From Lysobacterales bacterium (GTDB taxonomy: Bacteria; Pseudomonadota; Gammaproteobacteria; Xanthomonadales; Rhodanobacteraceae), in contig JADKJL010000001.1 in assembly GCA_016721015.1 (NCBI GenBank), forward strand, positions 372,001 to 436,000: a stretch of 64,000 nt of DNA. The letters run 5' to 3'. The notes beneath the pieces were generated by a model. It did not search any database. It was given only the letters and a program-made list of their open reading frames with translations, and was not told the origin of the DNA. Shown one piece after another: positions 19,848 through 28,535 of the stretch. Within the stretch, counting starts at the first letter, position 1; each line of letters starts with the position of its first letter. Position numbers and translations under genes: made by a program.

Positions 19848-21131
19848 ATGAATTTTCCCAGGCTTGCACGTATCGCGCTGTGCGCGGCAGTGCTGGTGTT
19901 CTCGTCAAGCGCGGTACTGGCCAAAAAGCAAGCCAAGGCCGAGAACGAATACCCCAATGCGACCCGCAGCGAACCGAAGGCAACCATGTCGGCCGGCGAA
20001 AGCCGCGATTTGTCGAAAGCGGCCGATCTGGTCAACGACGGCAAGAATGACGAGGCCTTGCCGCTGATCGAGAAGGCGTTGGCTGGCAAGAAGATCGGGA
20101 GCTACGCAGAGGCATTCGCGCAGCAGCTGCTTGGTCGCGTCTACTGGGATCAGGAAAAGGAAGACCAGGCGCTCGCCGCAACCAGCAAGGCCATTGAACT
20201 CGATGCACTGCCGAACAACGCCCATTTCGGCCTGATGTATCAGCTCGCGCAAATGCAGGTGCAGACCGAGAAATATGCAGAAGCGTTGAAGACGCTCGAT
20301 CGTTTCAAGAAGGAAACCGGTGTCGAGACGGCTGATCAGATAGCCCTGCTCGGCAATATCTACTATCGCCTCGAAAAGTATCAGGAGGCTGCGGACACCA
20401 TGAAGCGTGCGATCGCGGCCAGCGACGAGCCCAAGGAAAGCTGGAACCAGATCCTCATGGCGAGCTTGTTCGAGCTCGATCAATACGGTGAGGCAGCCAA
20501 GGTGATCCAGGCGCAACTGGCCAAGACACCCGACGACATCAAATTGCTCAAGCAACTGGCCACGGTCTATATCAACGACGACAAGTATCCGCAGGCAATC
20601 GAGGTTCTCAGCAAGGCCAAGGAAAAGGGTCTGATCACGAGCAAGGAAGATTATCTCCAGCTGGCCAAGCTTTACGCGAATGCAGAAAAACCCAAGGAAT
20701 CCGCCGCGACACTCAAGGAAGGCATCGCCAGCGGCAAGGTAACGCCCGATTACGAGGTCAACAAGCTGCTCGGCGATGTTTGTGGCCAGGCTGAAGACGA
20801 GGCCTGCGCCATCGAGGCTTATGAAAAGGCGTCGGCGCAATCGAGCGACGGCAACGCCGACTACCAGCTCGGATACATGCTTTTCTATGCGGATCGCGGC
20901 GCCGAGGCGAAAGTCGCCCTTGAGCGTGCGATCAAGAAGGGTGGCCTGCGCCAGGAAGGCGAGGCCTACGTCATCCTTGGCGATGTCGAGAGTTACGCAA
21001 ACAATGAATCTGCCGCGCTGGCGGCATGGCAAAAAGCCCAATCGTTTCCGAGCACCAAGGCCATGGCCGAGCAGCGCATCAAGGCGATTCGTTCGGGCGT
21101 CAAGCTGAAGCGGTCCGGCGCGAAGAAATGA
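19848..21131 (+). CDS. Exported TPR repeat protein upstream of the Ton genes
   Basis: Tetratricopeptide-repeat protein of 427 aa with a signal peptide (about 1-25, ending SSSAVLA) and therefore probably periplasmic. The body is a run of about eight or nine helix pairs with the TPR spacing, for instance YAEALKTLDRFKKE, YQEAADTMKRAIAA, YGEAAKVIQAQLAK and YPQAIEVLSKAKEK. The ATG at 19848 has GAGGAG upstream (GTCGAGGAGTGACC). It lies directly upstream of tonB-exbB-exbD on the same strand. In some bacteria a TPR protein is needed for TonB-dependent transport, so a helper role is plausible but inferred only from position. The enzymatic role is none that I can see. Confidence 0.82.
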   Translation: MNFPRLARIALCAAVLVFSSSAVLAKKQAKAENEYPNATRSEPKATMSAGESRDLSKAADLVNDGKNDEALPLIEKALAGKKIGSYAEAFAQQLLGRVYWDQEKEDQALAATSKAIELDALPNNAHFGLMYQLAQMQVQTEKYAEALKTLDRFKKETGVETADQIALLGNIYYRLEKYQEAADTMKRAIAASDEPKESWNQILMASLFELDQYGEAAKVIQAQLAKTPDDIKLLKQLATVYINDDKYPQAIEVLSKAKEKGLITSKEDYLQLAKLYANAEKPKESAATLKEGIASGKVTPDYEVNKLLGDVCGQAEDEACAIEAYEKASAQSSDGNADYQLGYMLFYADRGAEAKVALERAIKKGGLRQEGEAYVILGDVESYANNESAALAAWQKAQSFPSTKAMAEQRIKAIRSGVKLKRSGAKK

Positions 21132-21317
21132 CCATGGGTCACGTCGCAAATCGGAATACCAACGGCAGTGGGCACGTAAACATGAGTGTTGACTCTTGTC
21201 GGATAGCAGGTCGGTGTTGTACCGTGCCGGGCTACGCTTTGCGGGATTGGCAGCAGCCACATCCGCGGGGAACCTGGCGGATCGCGCACAAGAACAACAA
21301 CTGTTTGGTCAACACCG

Positions 21318-21974
21318 ATGGCTGACGTCTTCCAATCCGAAAAGGACACATTCAACTGGCGCCGGGTAACGGCCCTGTCGGGTGCGTTCACCGTGCATGT
21401 CTTCGCGCTGGCCTTGCTGGCGACGCCAGCCGCACCACCGGAAGCGCCGCAGAAAAAGGTGGACAACAAGGTGACGGTCGAGTTCATCGAGCCGCCGCCA
21501 CCGCCGCCACCGCCGCCACCGCCACCACCGGAGCCGCCGAAGAAGCCGCCACCGAAGGTGATCGAGAAGATCAAGCCGCCACCGACTCCGCCGCCGGAGC
21601 CGCCGCCGCCGGTCGTCGTCGAGGAAGCTTCGCCGATGTCGGTTGCCGCTCCGCCGCCGGCACCGCCGGCACCGCCGGCACCGCCGGTGGACATCGCGCC
21701 GAGCGAAAATATAAGTTACCGTAGGCTGCGCCCGCCGAAGTATCCGCCACAGGCTGTGCGCCAGCGGATGGAGGGCAAGGTCATTCTCAAGGTTCTGGTC
21801 GGGCTTGATGGCAAACCCGAAGAAGTCACCGTCGAGAAGTCCAGCGGATATCGAGTACTCGATCAGGCAGCGATCGCGGCAGTGAAGACATGGGTCTTCA
21901 ATGCCGGACAGAAGAACGGAAGCGCGAGTCGCGGTTACGCTTTGGTACCCATCGAGTTCAACCTCAACCAGTAG
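21318..21974 (+). CDS. tonB: Energy transducer TonB
   Basis: TonB of 218 aa, which carries the energy of the proton gradient from ExbBD across the periplasm to outer-membrane receptors. There is one N-terminal membrane anchor (about 17-36) with a His in the helix (TVHVFALALLA), then a Pro-rich spacer (about 56-125) and the C-terminal TonB domain (about 137-218) with YPPQAVRQRMEGKVILKVLV and the closing VPIEFNL. The spacer includes an uninterrupted run of 13 prolines (59-71), which should need EF-P for translation. exbB begins 20 bases downstream. Confidence 0.95.
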   Translation: MADVFQSEKDTFNWRRVTALSGAFTVHVFALALLATPAAPPEAPQKKVDNKVTVEFIEPPPPPPPPPPPPPEPPKKPPPKVIEKIKPPPTPPPEPPPPVVVEEASPMSVAAPPPAPPAPPAPPVDIAPSENISYRRLRPPKYPPQAVRQRMEGKVILKVLVGLDGKPEEVTVEKSSGYRVLDQAAIAAVKTWVFNAGQKNGSASRGYALVPIEFNLNQ

Positions 21975-21994
21975 CAATCATCTAAGGTAGCGCC

Positions 21995-22804
21995 ATGCAG
22001 CAAGATGCCTCTTCGACCATGCCTGCGGATCAGTCAGGTGCCATGCCCCCACCGATGCCAGGCGGCGGCAACAATGCCCAGGCGATGTCGGCCATGGGCT
22101 TCGATCATCTCATCCACAACTTCGACATGGTTGGCTGGGTAGTTTTCATCACCCTCGTCACGATGTCGATTTTGTCGATCTACTTCATCATTGCGAACCT
22201 GATTCGCAACACGATCGTGCGATCGCGCATGGAGCGGGTGATTCATACGTTCTGGGAAACACCATCTGCCCAGGAATCGATCCGCTTCCTCGAGGAACAG
22301 CCGAAGTCAGAGCCGTTCTCGAAGATCGCGCTGGAAGCCGCCACCGCCGCACAGCATCACACGCGCCACGAAGGCAGCCGTCTCGTCGAGGCGTTGAACC
22401 GTTCGGAATTCATCGATCGCGCTTTGCGCCAAGGCGTAGCCCGCGAAAGCATGCGTCTCGAAGGTGGCCTGACTCTCCTGGCCACGGTCGGCTCGACCGC
22501 TCCCTTCGTCGGCCTGCTTGGTACGGTCTGGGGTATCTACCACGCCCTGATCAAGATCGCGTCCTCTGGCTCGGCATCGATGGAAGCTGTTGCCGGCCCC
22601 GTCGGCGAAGCGCTGATCATGACTGCCGTCGGTCTGTTCGTCGCGATCCCGGCCGTGCTCGCCTACAACTTCTATGTGCGCAGCAATCGCCTGATCTACG
22701 CTCGATTCGACGAGTTCGCGCATGACCTGCATGACTTCTTCGCAATCGGATCCCGCGTTGAAGGCGGCGCAGCAGCCCCGGCACCCGCAACCGCGAGGAA
22801 GTAA
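21995..22804 (+). CDS. exbB: Biopolymer transport protein ExbB (MotA/TolQ/ExbB family)
   Basis: Inner-membrane proton-channel subunit of 269 aa that powers TonB together with ExbD. It has three transmembrane helices: about 41-67 (MVGWVVFITLVTMSILSIYF), about 165-190 (GLTLLATVGSTAPFVGLLGT, continuing with VWGIYHAL) and about 205-230 (GEALIMTAVGLFVAIPAVLA). The second and third carry the conserved Thr and small residues of the channel. The N-terminus has a periplasmic-looking Gln/Pro/Met-rich extension. AAGGTAG precedes the ATG. exbD1 starts three bases after the stop. Confidence 0.94.
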   Translation: MQQDASSTMPADQSGAMPPPMPGGGNNAQAMSAMGFDHLIHNFDMVGWVVFITLVTMSILSIYFIIANLIRNTIVRSRMERVIHTFWETPSAQESIRFLEEQPKSEPFSKIALEAATAAQHHTRHEGSRLVEALNRSEFIDRALRQGVARESMRLEGGLTLLATVGSTAPFVGLLGTVWGIYHALIKIASSGSASMEAVAGPVGEALIMTAVGLFVAIPAVLAYNFYVRSNRLIYARFDEFAHDLHDFFAIGSRVEGGAAAPAPATARK

Positions 22805-22807
22805 GCC

Positions 22808-23221
22808 ATGGCATTCTCATCCAATTCGGGCGGTGGCCCGATGGCGGAAATCAACGTCACGCCCCTTGTGGACGTGATGTTGGTACTGCTGATCATCTTC
22901 ATGATCACGGCGCCGTTGATGACCCACAAGATCCGCATCGATCTGCCGCAGGCCAATCCCAACACGGTGGAAACCAACCCACCGGAGCCGATCGATCTGG
23001 CGGTGAAGGAAACCGGCGATCTGTACTGGAACGACGAGTTGATCACTGAAGCGATGCTGTCCGCCCAGCTTCGCGTGGCCGCCCAGAAGAATCCGCAGCC
23101 CGAGCTGCAGATTCGTGCGGAAAAGACCACGCAGTACCAGTTGATCGCAACGGTCATGGCCAACGCCAAGAGCGCGGGCATGGTCAAGATCGGCTTCATC
23201 ACGGCCCAGGCCGAACGATGA
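22808..23221 (+). CDS. exbD1: Biopolymer transport protein ExbD (first copy)
   Basis: ExbD/TolR family protein of 137 aa: a short cytoplasmic N-terminus, one transmembrane helix carrying the essential proton-binding Asp (Asp22 in NVTPLVDVMLVLLIIFMITA), and a periplasmic domain. It follows exbB by three bases and ends at a strong terminator, so exbB-exbD1 form the core of the operon. A second exbD lies 180 bp downstream, the arrangement known from Xanthomonas. Confidence 0.93.
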   Translation: MAFSSNSGGGPMAEINVTPLVDVMLVLLIIFMITAPLMTHKIRIDLPQANPNTVETNPPEPIDLAVKETGDLYWNDELITEAMLSAQLRVAAQKNPQPELQIRAEKTTQYQLIATVMANAKSAGMVKIGFITAQAER

Positions 23222-23254
23222 GCTGATCGAGCGGGTTTCGAATCGCTCACGAGA

Positions 23255-23280
23255 GGCGTCGCGAAAGCGGCGCCTTTTTT
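23255..23280 (+). terminator. Rho-independent terminator after exbD1
   Basis: GGCGTCGC (23255-23262) pairs with GCGGCGCC (23267-23274) around a GAAA tetraloop, with one G-T wobble, followed by six Ts. This is a textbook intrinsic terminator and implies that exbD2 has its own promoter or depends on read-through. Confidence 0.88.
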
Positions 23281-23400
23281 GTGGATGACGTAAACGGGTG
23301 TACGCTTGGCTTCGTCGGTTCAGGAAGCGAGTCTTTGATGCAATCCGCCTGAAAAGACGGTTAAACGGAACGAATCACCAAAGTCACGACGGAGGTTGAC

Positions 23401-23808
23401 ATGTTCTATGCACGCAATCGCGCCACAACTTCGCCCACCATGGCCGAGATCAATATCACCCCGCTGGTCGATGTGCTGCTGACCGTTCTCATCATCTTCA
23501 TGGTCACCGCACCGCTGGTGACCAGGAGCATCCCGTTTCCATTGGCCAGTGGAGAGAAGACCAGCGTCGAGCCGCTGACTTTGGCCTTGTCGATTCGAGA
23601 TACCGGAGAACTCGTTCTCGACGGGCAGTCGACCAGTCGTCGTGGCCTGGACCAGCAACTCCAGGTTGCCAGCGCGCGCGGAGTTCCGATTCAGCTGGAT
23701 ATCAAACCCGAACCGCACTCGTCCTATGACAATCTGGCCAATGTCCTCGCGATTGCCCAGAACAATCGAATCAGCGGCGTCCGCGTCGTCGCCCTGCAGA
23801 ACGAATAG
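23401..23808 (+). CDS. exbD2: Biopolymer transport protein ExbD (second copy)
   Basis: Second ExbD/TolR family protein, 135 aa, with the same layout: a transmembrane helix with the conserved Asp24 (NITPLVDVLLTVLIIFMVTA) and a periplasmic domain (about 45-135). Beyond the helix it differs clearly from exbD1. GGAGGTTGAC just before the ATG is a strong ribosome binding site. It is separated from exbD1 by a terminator. In Xanthomonas campestris a second ExbD is dispensable for iron uptake in general but matters for specific functions; whether this applies here is unknown. Confidence 0.9.
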   Translation: MFYARNRATTSPTMAEINITPLVDVLLTVLIIFMVTAPLVTRSIPFPLASGEKTSVEPLTLALSIRDTGELVLDGQSTSRRGLDQQLQVASARGVPIQLDIKPEPHSSYDNLANVLAIAQNNRISGVRVVALQNE

Positions 23809-23831
23809 ATGGTTGCCGTCCGGCCGGTCAA

Positions 23832-23876
23832 CTATCCGGTGCGGATCCGCCGTTGCAGCGGATCCATACCGGATAG
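23832..23876. terminator. Inverted repeat between convergent exbD2 and pdxJ
   Basis: CTATCCGGTGCGGATCCGC (23832-23850) is complementary to 23858-23876 at 17 of 19 positions, with a seven-base loop. It lies between two convergent genes and could serve as a bidirectional terminator. There is no T-run on either side, so an intergenic palindrome is the alternative. Confidence 0.45.
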
Positions 23877-23950
23877 CCACGCAACGAGACCTTGATCCGG
23901 GTAGCGGGAATAGCGCAAACGGTGGCTGCAAGCGCGCTCCCGTTCGCGAC

Positions 23951-24718
23951 TCATGCGGAGGCCGCCTCGATCGAACAACGCTTGATGATATCCAGATAGC
24001 GGCGAACAGTCAGGCCCAAACCCGCGTACAAGGCTTCGCTGAACAAGGCGTGCCCGATCGAGACTTCGTCGAGGTACGGGATCGCCTGCAGAAGTGCCTC
24101 CAGGTTGGCCTGACTGAGATCGTGCCCCGCATTGACCCCAAGCCCGTGCTTGCGGGCGCTGTTCGCGGTCAATACGCAGGCATCCAGTTCGGGCCCGAAT
24201 GCGCCGCTCGAAAACGCCTTGGCGTACGGCCCGGTGTAGATTTCAATTCGATCGATTGCGCAATCGACAAGTTGTGAGATCACCTCGCAACCGGGATCAA
24301 CAAACACGCTGATGCGTGCGCCGCACGCCTTGAAACCCTGGACGATCGTCTTCAGACGGCCAAAATTCGTGTCCGCATCAAAGCCGTGGTCCGAAGTGAT
24401 CTGCGAATCCGAATCCGGAACGAGGGTGACCTGCGCTGCTCCCGCCCGCTGAACCAGTTGCAGCAGCCCGGGATAATCCCCGCGGGCCGCAGCAAACGGA
24501 TTGCCCTCGATGTTGAGTTCGCAAGCGCCGACGATGTCGGCAATCTCGAATACATCATTTGCTCGGATATGTCGCTGATCCGGACGCGGATGCACCGTTA
24601 TTCCATGACAACCAGCCGCGAGGGCGCAAAGCGCTGCGGCAACCGGCCGAGGGTCGCTCTCGCCGCGCGAATTGCGCAAAACAGCGACTTTATTGACATT
24701 CACACTTAATGCAGTCAC
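23951..24718 (-). CDS. pdxJ: Pyridoxine 5'-phosphate synthase
   Basis: Enzyme of the DXP-dependent vitamin B6 pathway, 255 aa, condensing 1-deoxyxylulose 5-phosphate with 3-amino-2-oxopropyl phosphate. Conserved segments of the TIM barrel are LSVNVNKVAVLRNSRG, GITVHPRPDQRHI, CELNIEGNP, VTLVPD, the late GLGVNAGHDLSQANL and the closing EVSIGHALFSEAL. The GTG at 24718 is chosen because GGAGAG lies nine bases upstream and the product begins MTALSVNVNK as in relatives. A TTG at 24739 is an alternative. It lies 55 bases downstream of the PDZ gene on the same strand. Confidence 0.95.
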   Translation of the reverse strand: MTALSVNVNKVAVLRNSRGESDPRPVAAALCALAAGCHGITVHPRPDQRHIRANDVFEIADIVGACELNIEGNPFAAARGDYPGLLQLVQRAGAAQVTLVPDSDSQITSDHGFDADTNFGRLKTIVQGFKACGARISVFVDPGCEVISQLVDCAIDRIEIYTGPYAKAFSSGAFGPELDACVLTANSARKHGLGVNAGHDLSQANLEALLQAIPYLDEVSIGHALFSEALYAGLGLTVRRYLDIIKRCSIEAASA

Positions 24719-24773
24719 GACAGAAATCTCTCCAGACAAACGCTTGGCCGCCGCAGGCCCAGGCTACGCTCGC

Positions 24774-25799
24774 TCAGCGACATGTTTCGCTTGATTCGCT
24801 CCAGACCACAGGTTCCCACCAGGCGCCGTCATGCCAGTCATTGCGATGTTCCGCAACAATGTGGGTGGCGAGCCGATAGGTGGTGTCGGCCTTCACGTTG
24901 ATTGTCAGTGATTTGTAGCGGGTCGATCCCTGGTTGTCACGCAGCCGACTGTTGAATCCGAGGTATCGGTTGTCAACGTTCTCCGCGACCGTAACCACAT
25001 GCGATCCGGTTGGAACCCGAAAGCTCGACTGCCCGTCAAAGGCCGAGTGTTTGCCATCGATGCTGATCAGAGTCACCGGGTGCAGATCTTCTTGTGGCGG
25101 GGCGCTGTCGAAAACATTGATCTGGCCGCAGCGCTCCGATGGGCCAGTGGCAACATCCGACGTCGTCGTGGAAGGGATCGCAAGCGACTCGCCAAGCTTC
25201 AGATGGACGGCGGGTATCCAGTGCCTGCGCACAGTCCCGACGACCACAAGCTCCTTGTCCGCACGACGCAACTTGAACCTGATCGAGGCCCCTTCGGCAA
25301 GGCTGGCGAATTGCTTGCGCAGCACGTCCGCCGCACGCGCCGACCCATCCTCGGCATCTCCGAGTGCCAGCAGCGTCGTATCGTTGACGGCCATGATGAC
25401 ATCGCCGACGCGGATACCCAAGCCGCTGGCAAGTCCGCCGGGTGTGGTTCCAAGAACCACCAAACCGGCTTCGGCTTTTATCCCGCTGCGACTGTCGATC
25501 AGTACACCGAGAGTCGCCAGGCGTTGCGCCGGCATATCGAGATCGAGCGAGATCTGCTCAGGCGGAACGTCGCCAAACGCGCCGGATTCGATCAGATCGA
25601 GCAGCAACAGACGCAACTCCGAACGCAGTCGCTGTGCGGCCGGTCCAGCCTGCGCATCCTCGCCGGAGTCGGAATCGGCCCTCTTCACATCGCCTTCTCC
25701 CGGGCCCATCGCGGCAGCCCCAACCCAGGCAATGGTCAGCCCGAGGCCGAGCAACATGACACCCAAGTTGAACTTCCGCCCGGTAGATCCTGATCGCAT
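24774..25799 (-). CDS. Exported PDZ-domain protein in a sigma/anti-sigma operon
   Basis: Protein of 341 aa with an N-terminal signal or anchor helix (about 13-31), an acidic linker and a degraded helical region. A PDZ-like domain follows at about 108-195 (AGLVVLGTTPGGLASGLGIR and GDVIMAVNDTTLL). The C-terminal beta-rich part (about 220-341) ends in an Ala/Trp-rich stretch. The part from about 255 (GSHVVTVAENVDNRYLGF) resembles PEGA-like surface domains, though I am not certain of this. No protease residues are visible, so it is not a DegP/DegS-type enzyme by itself. It follows the putative anti-sigma gene by 15 bases and is probably co-transcribed with the ECF sigma factor, which suggests a part in envelope stress sensing. 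That role is inferred. Confidence 0.72.
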   Translation of the reverse strand: MRSGSTGRKFNLGVMLLGLGLTIAWVGAAAMGPGEGDVKRADSDSGEDAQAGPAAQRLRSELRLLLLDLIESGAFGDVPPEQISLDLDMPAQRLATLGVLIDSRSGIKAEAGLVVLGTTPGGLASGLGIRVGDVIMAVNDTTLLALGDAEDGSARAADVLRKQFASLAEGASIRFKLRRADKELVVVGTVRRHWIPAVHLKLGESLAIPSTTTSDVATGPSERCGQINVFDSAPPQEDLHPVTLISIDGKHSAFDGQSSFRVPTGSHVVTVAENVDNRYLGFNSRLRDNQGSTRYKSLTINVKADTTYRLATHIVAEHRNDWHDGAWWEPVVWSESSETCR

Positions 25800-25814
25800 T
25801 TCAACCTCCAGGGA

Positions 25815-26288
25815 TCAAATCCGCGTCAACGACTGCATCGGATGCGCGTCAGCGGCAAGTGCCCGCAAGACTTCATTGCGCAACGTCCACAACGCTTCCA
25901 GTTCTTCATCCGTCGCATTCCGGTCGTAGGCAGCTTGCAATTCGGCATCGATGACACGCATATCCGAGCCGACACGAACATCACCCTTGCTACTCGATCG
26001 CGACTCCAGCCGATCCTGAAACTGCTGCGAAGTGACCTGACTCGTCGCCAGCTCGCCCGTATCCTGGGAGCGCCATTCCCCGCCGGGCGAGACCAGTGCA
26101 ACCATGGCAAGGATTGCGGCGCTTGCTCCGGCCAGCACGCTGAACCGGATCTGCCGCCGATTCCTGCGATGGCGCCGATCGAGGGCCTCGATCCGGTTCC
26201 ACAGGGTCGGGTCGGGCTCGAACTCGGGCAGTTGCGCGAAGAAGACCTGCGCAGACACTGCGGCGTGTTGCTCAGCGGATGTACTCAT
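25815..26288 (-). CDS. Putative anti-sigma factor (single-pass membrane protein)
   Basis: 157 aa with one central transmembrane helix (about 48-66, FSVLAGASAAILAMVALVS). The N-terminal cytoplasmic half is about 45 residues and basic before the helix. The C-terminal part would lie in the periplasm and ends in a helical segment (LQAAYDRNATDEELEALWTL). The start overlaps the stop of the ECF sigma gene by four bases (ATGA), which is how anti-sigma factors are normally arranged. It has no zinc-binding H-x3-C-x2-C motif, so if it is an anti-sigma factor it belongs to a non-ZAS type. The call rests on topology and gene context rather than on sequence family. Confidence 0.6.
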   Translation of the reverse strand: MSTSAEQHAAVSAQVFFAQLPEFEPDPTLWNRIEALDRRHRRNRRQIRFSVLAGASAAILAMVALVSPGGEWRSQDTGELATSQVTSQQFQDRLESRSSSKGDVRVGSDMRVIDAELQAAYDRNATDEELEALWTLRNEVLRALAADAHPMQSLTRI

Positions 26289-26869
26289 TGATCACCTCGC
26301 AGTGTTGTTGCGGAAACATCAACCACGCCGAGCCGCTTCAGCGCTCGCGCAAGTACCGATTTGGAATAGCTCTCACTCTGACCAAACAAGGCAGCCAGCT
26401 CCTTGTGTGTGTAACCTTCCACTTCATGCAAAACCACAACGGCTCGCTCGCGCAGGGAAAGACGCATCAGCAGCGACCAGGCGTCAACCGCGACATCCAG
26501 ACCGGGATCGGCCGCCACGGTGCGTTCGATGAGATCCTCGGGGGAATCGGCTTCGAAGCGGCGATTGCGCCTTGCGACGTCGATCGTCGCATTCGTCGTC
26601 ATGCGCTTCAACCAGGCACCAAACGGCGCGTCGCCGCGAAAGCCCGAAATCGTACCCAGCACGCGCACGAACACGTCCTGCACGATGTCTTCGGCTGCAG
26701 CGGGATTGCCGAGTATGCGCAATGCCAGGTTGTAACAGGCTTTCGAATACAGCCGGTAGATTGCCTCATGCGCTGCCGGATCCAGGCGTCTGGCCCTTTG
26801 CAGCAGCAGCGGATCCAGCGGTTGGCCGAAGCCGGAACTCACTCGTTGGACCAACCCATCTGCAGCCAT
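26285..26869 (-). CDS. ECF RNA polymerase sigma factor
   Basis: Sigma-70 family ECF factor of 194 aa. Region 2 is visible in EAIYRLYSKACYNLALRILG followed by NPAAAEDIVQDVFVRVLG (the acidic AEDIVQDVF of region 2.2) and FGAWLKRMTTNATIDVARR. Region 4 carries the helix-turn-helix GYTHKELAALFGQSESYSKS. The ATG at 26869 (MAADGLVQ) is preferred over an open-frame extension to 27007. The overlapping downstream gene encodes a membrane protein that is the likely anti-sigma factor. The regulon is unknown, but the co-transcribed PDZ protein points to the envelope. Confidence 0.9.
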   Translation of the reverse strand: MAADGLVQRVSSGFGQPLDPLLLQRARRLDPAAHEAIYRLYSKACYNLALRILGNPAAAEDIVQDVFVRVLGTISGFRGDAPFGAWLKRMTTNATIDVARRNRRFEADSPEDLIERTVAADPGLDVAVDAWSLLMRLSLRERAVVVLHEVEGYTHKELAALFGQSESYSKSVLARALKRLGVVDVSATTLRGDQ

Positions 26870-26933
26870 GCCAGTCTTGACGAACGAGTCCCCGGAAGCG
26901 TCGCACGTGCTCCCTCCAGGCGCGCCGAATCGA

Positions 26934-28535
26934 TCATGGTGAAACGGCGCTGCGCGCACGCAACCGGACTTCCCGGATTCCTGCCAGCGGAACCGAAAGC
27001 TCGGCATTGCCGCGAGCCAACGGAAGGCTGAGGACCGCGATATCGCCGGCTATGCGGACAAGCTGACCTTCAACCCGCTTGCCGTTCTCCGTCAACAGCT
27101 GAACATCGGAACCAACCAGGCCGGACAGGCGTTCCTTCGCGACGATTGTGAACTCCTTGTCGGGTGCAGATTGTGCTGGCAAGCGTTCGATGACACCGGG
27201 TTTCCACACCAGCGCGAGGGTTGAATCCTTCGGCGGCGGCGGTGCGCTGGCCACGATCCGGCGCGGCGGCCGCTCAGTCCCTGGTTCCGGATTCGCAATC
27301 GTCACGGGCGGTTCGACCGTTACGGGAGCGGCTGCAACCGGTGGCACCGGGGTGCCGACAGCGGATTTGCTTGAGCTTACGGGCGGCAAGGCCGGCGCGG
27401 GCACGGCTTCGATCGCAGTCGCCTTGCTGCCCTGTTCGCTCAATCCGCTCACGGGCAAGGTCGAGCTGACCGCATCCGCCGGCGGCGCAGGCACGGCAAC
27501 CGGAGGATCGACCACCGAGATGATGTTCATCGGGCTTTCCGGGGTCGAAAACGACAAACGCAACATGATCGGCGGAGCATCCTCATGCCGTGCCGTAATG
27601 TTGAGCAGGCGCAGCAGATCCTCTTTCGGATAGGCGTCGAACTCGGCAGGCACCCACGAACTGTCCGGAAGACTGGTCAAGTTGAGGCTGCCGCCACGGG
27701 TGGCCAGTCGCTGGTAGAGAGAAAGCAATTCCTTGCCAGCCGATATTCCGCGCACGCCAAGAAATGCCTCGACTGCCTCGAGGTGTTTCTCGATGAACTG
27801 CGCGGCGCTGACACCGAGCCATTGGGCGCAGAACTGATTGCGACGCGCAAAGTATCCGGAGTCCTGATAGCCCAGGCTGACCCGCGCCAGGCGCATTTTC
27901 TCAAGCGCCGCGGGTTCGAGCCACCGATCACCGGCAAAACCGGTCAATTGAGCGCTTGCATGGATGGCCGCGATGTCATCACTGTGCAGGTCCATCGACA
28001 AGCCCAGCGAGTGGGCGCTGGAATCGAATTGGTAGTCGAACTCATCGTGTCGTTCGCGTGTTTCGACGCCCATGCGTACGCGATCCTTGTCGCTCAGGGC
28101 ATCGCTGCCGCAGCCGAGATTCTCGAACAGGGCCAAATCAGTCGTACCCAGCCAACCCGACAGCGGAACCCCCGCTGGAGTGTCGCCGAGATGCAGGCCA
28201 CGCGCGCGAATGCGCATGCTTGCAGGCAGTCGAGGCCCGGAACCCAGTGCATGCCCGACCAGCCAGAACGGCCCACCACCGCGTAGATCGGCCACCCGGG
28301 CCAGCACGCTGCCTTTCCAGACCCCGCGCTTCACCGTGAGTCTGGGTTCGCGCAGACGCACACTGCCGTCGAAGGCGATTCCGGCACTCTCGTAATTCAA
28401 GGTTGCCAAAGGCTCCAGCGCTTCGGCCATATCGTGCGCGGCCGAACGCGCGGCGAATTCGAGCGCGCCAATGCCAGTGCCCGCCAACGCCGTCGCCAGC
28501 AACAGGAAACTGCGCAATCTCATCGCCGTGCGCAT
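26934..28535 (-). CDS. Conserved hypothetical exported/anchored protein with Pro-rich linker
   Basis: 533 aa; I do not recognise a named family. An N-terminal hydrophobic helix (about 8-25) acts as a signal or anchor. A domain at about 30-320 with alternating strands and helices follows, containing Cys140 and Cys236. Then comes a long Pro/Ala/Val linker (about 335-440, repeated P-V-x-x-P units) and a small C-terminal beta domain (about 460-533, with KERLSGLVGSDVQLLTENGK and VPLAGIREVRLRAR) that looks like an SH3-like barrel. The layout suggests a periplasmic protein spanning toward the cell wall. Two starts are possible: the ATG at 28535, where AAGAAGAGG abuts the codon, or the ATG at 28523. 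It lies upstream of the sigma factor gene on the same strand. Confidence 0.68.
   Translation of the reverse strand: MRTAMRLRSFLLLATALAGTGIGALEFAARSAAHDMAEALEPLATLNYESAGIAFDGSVRLREPRLTVKRGVWKGSVLARVADLRGGGPFWLVGHALGSGPRLPASMRIRARGLHLGDTPAGVPLSGWLGTTDLALFENLGCGSDALSDKDRVRMGVETRERHDEFDYQFDSSAHSLGLSMDLHSDDIAAIHASAQLTGFAGDRWLEPAALEKMRLARVSLGYQDSGYFARRNQFCAQWLGVSAAQFIEKHLEAVEAFLGVRGISAGKELLSLYQRLATRGGSLNLTSLPDSSWVPAEFDAYPKEDLLRLLNITARHEDAPPIMLRLSFSTPESPMNIISVVDPPVAVPAPPADAVSSTLPVSGLSEQGSKATAIEAVPAPALPPVSSSKSAVGTPVPPVAAAPVTVEPPVTIANPEPGTERPPRRIVASAPPPPKDSTLALVWKPGVIERLPAQSAPDKEFTIVAKERLSGLVGSDVQLLTENGKRVEGQLVRIAGDIAVLSLPLARGNAELSVPLAGIREVRLRARSAVSP

Noticed and set aside
19905..21260. Minus-strand frame of 451 codons opposite the TPR gene
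   Set aside because: Antisense shadow; the plus-strand product has a signal peptide and TPR repeats.
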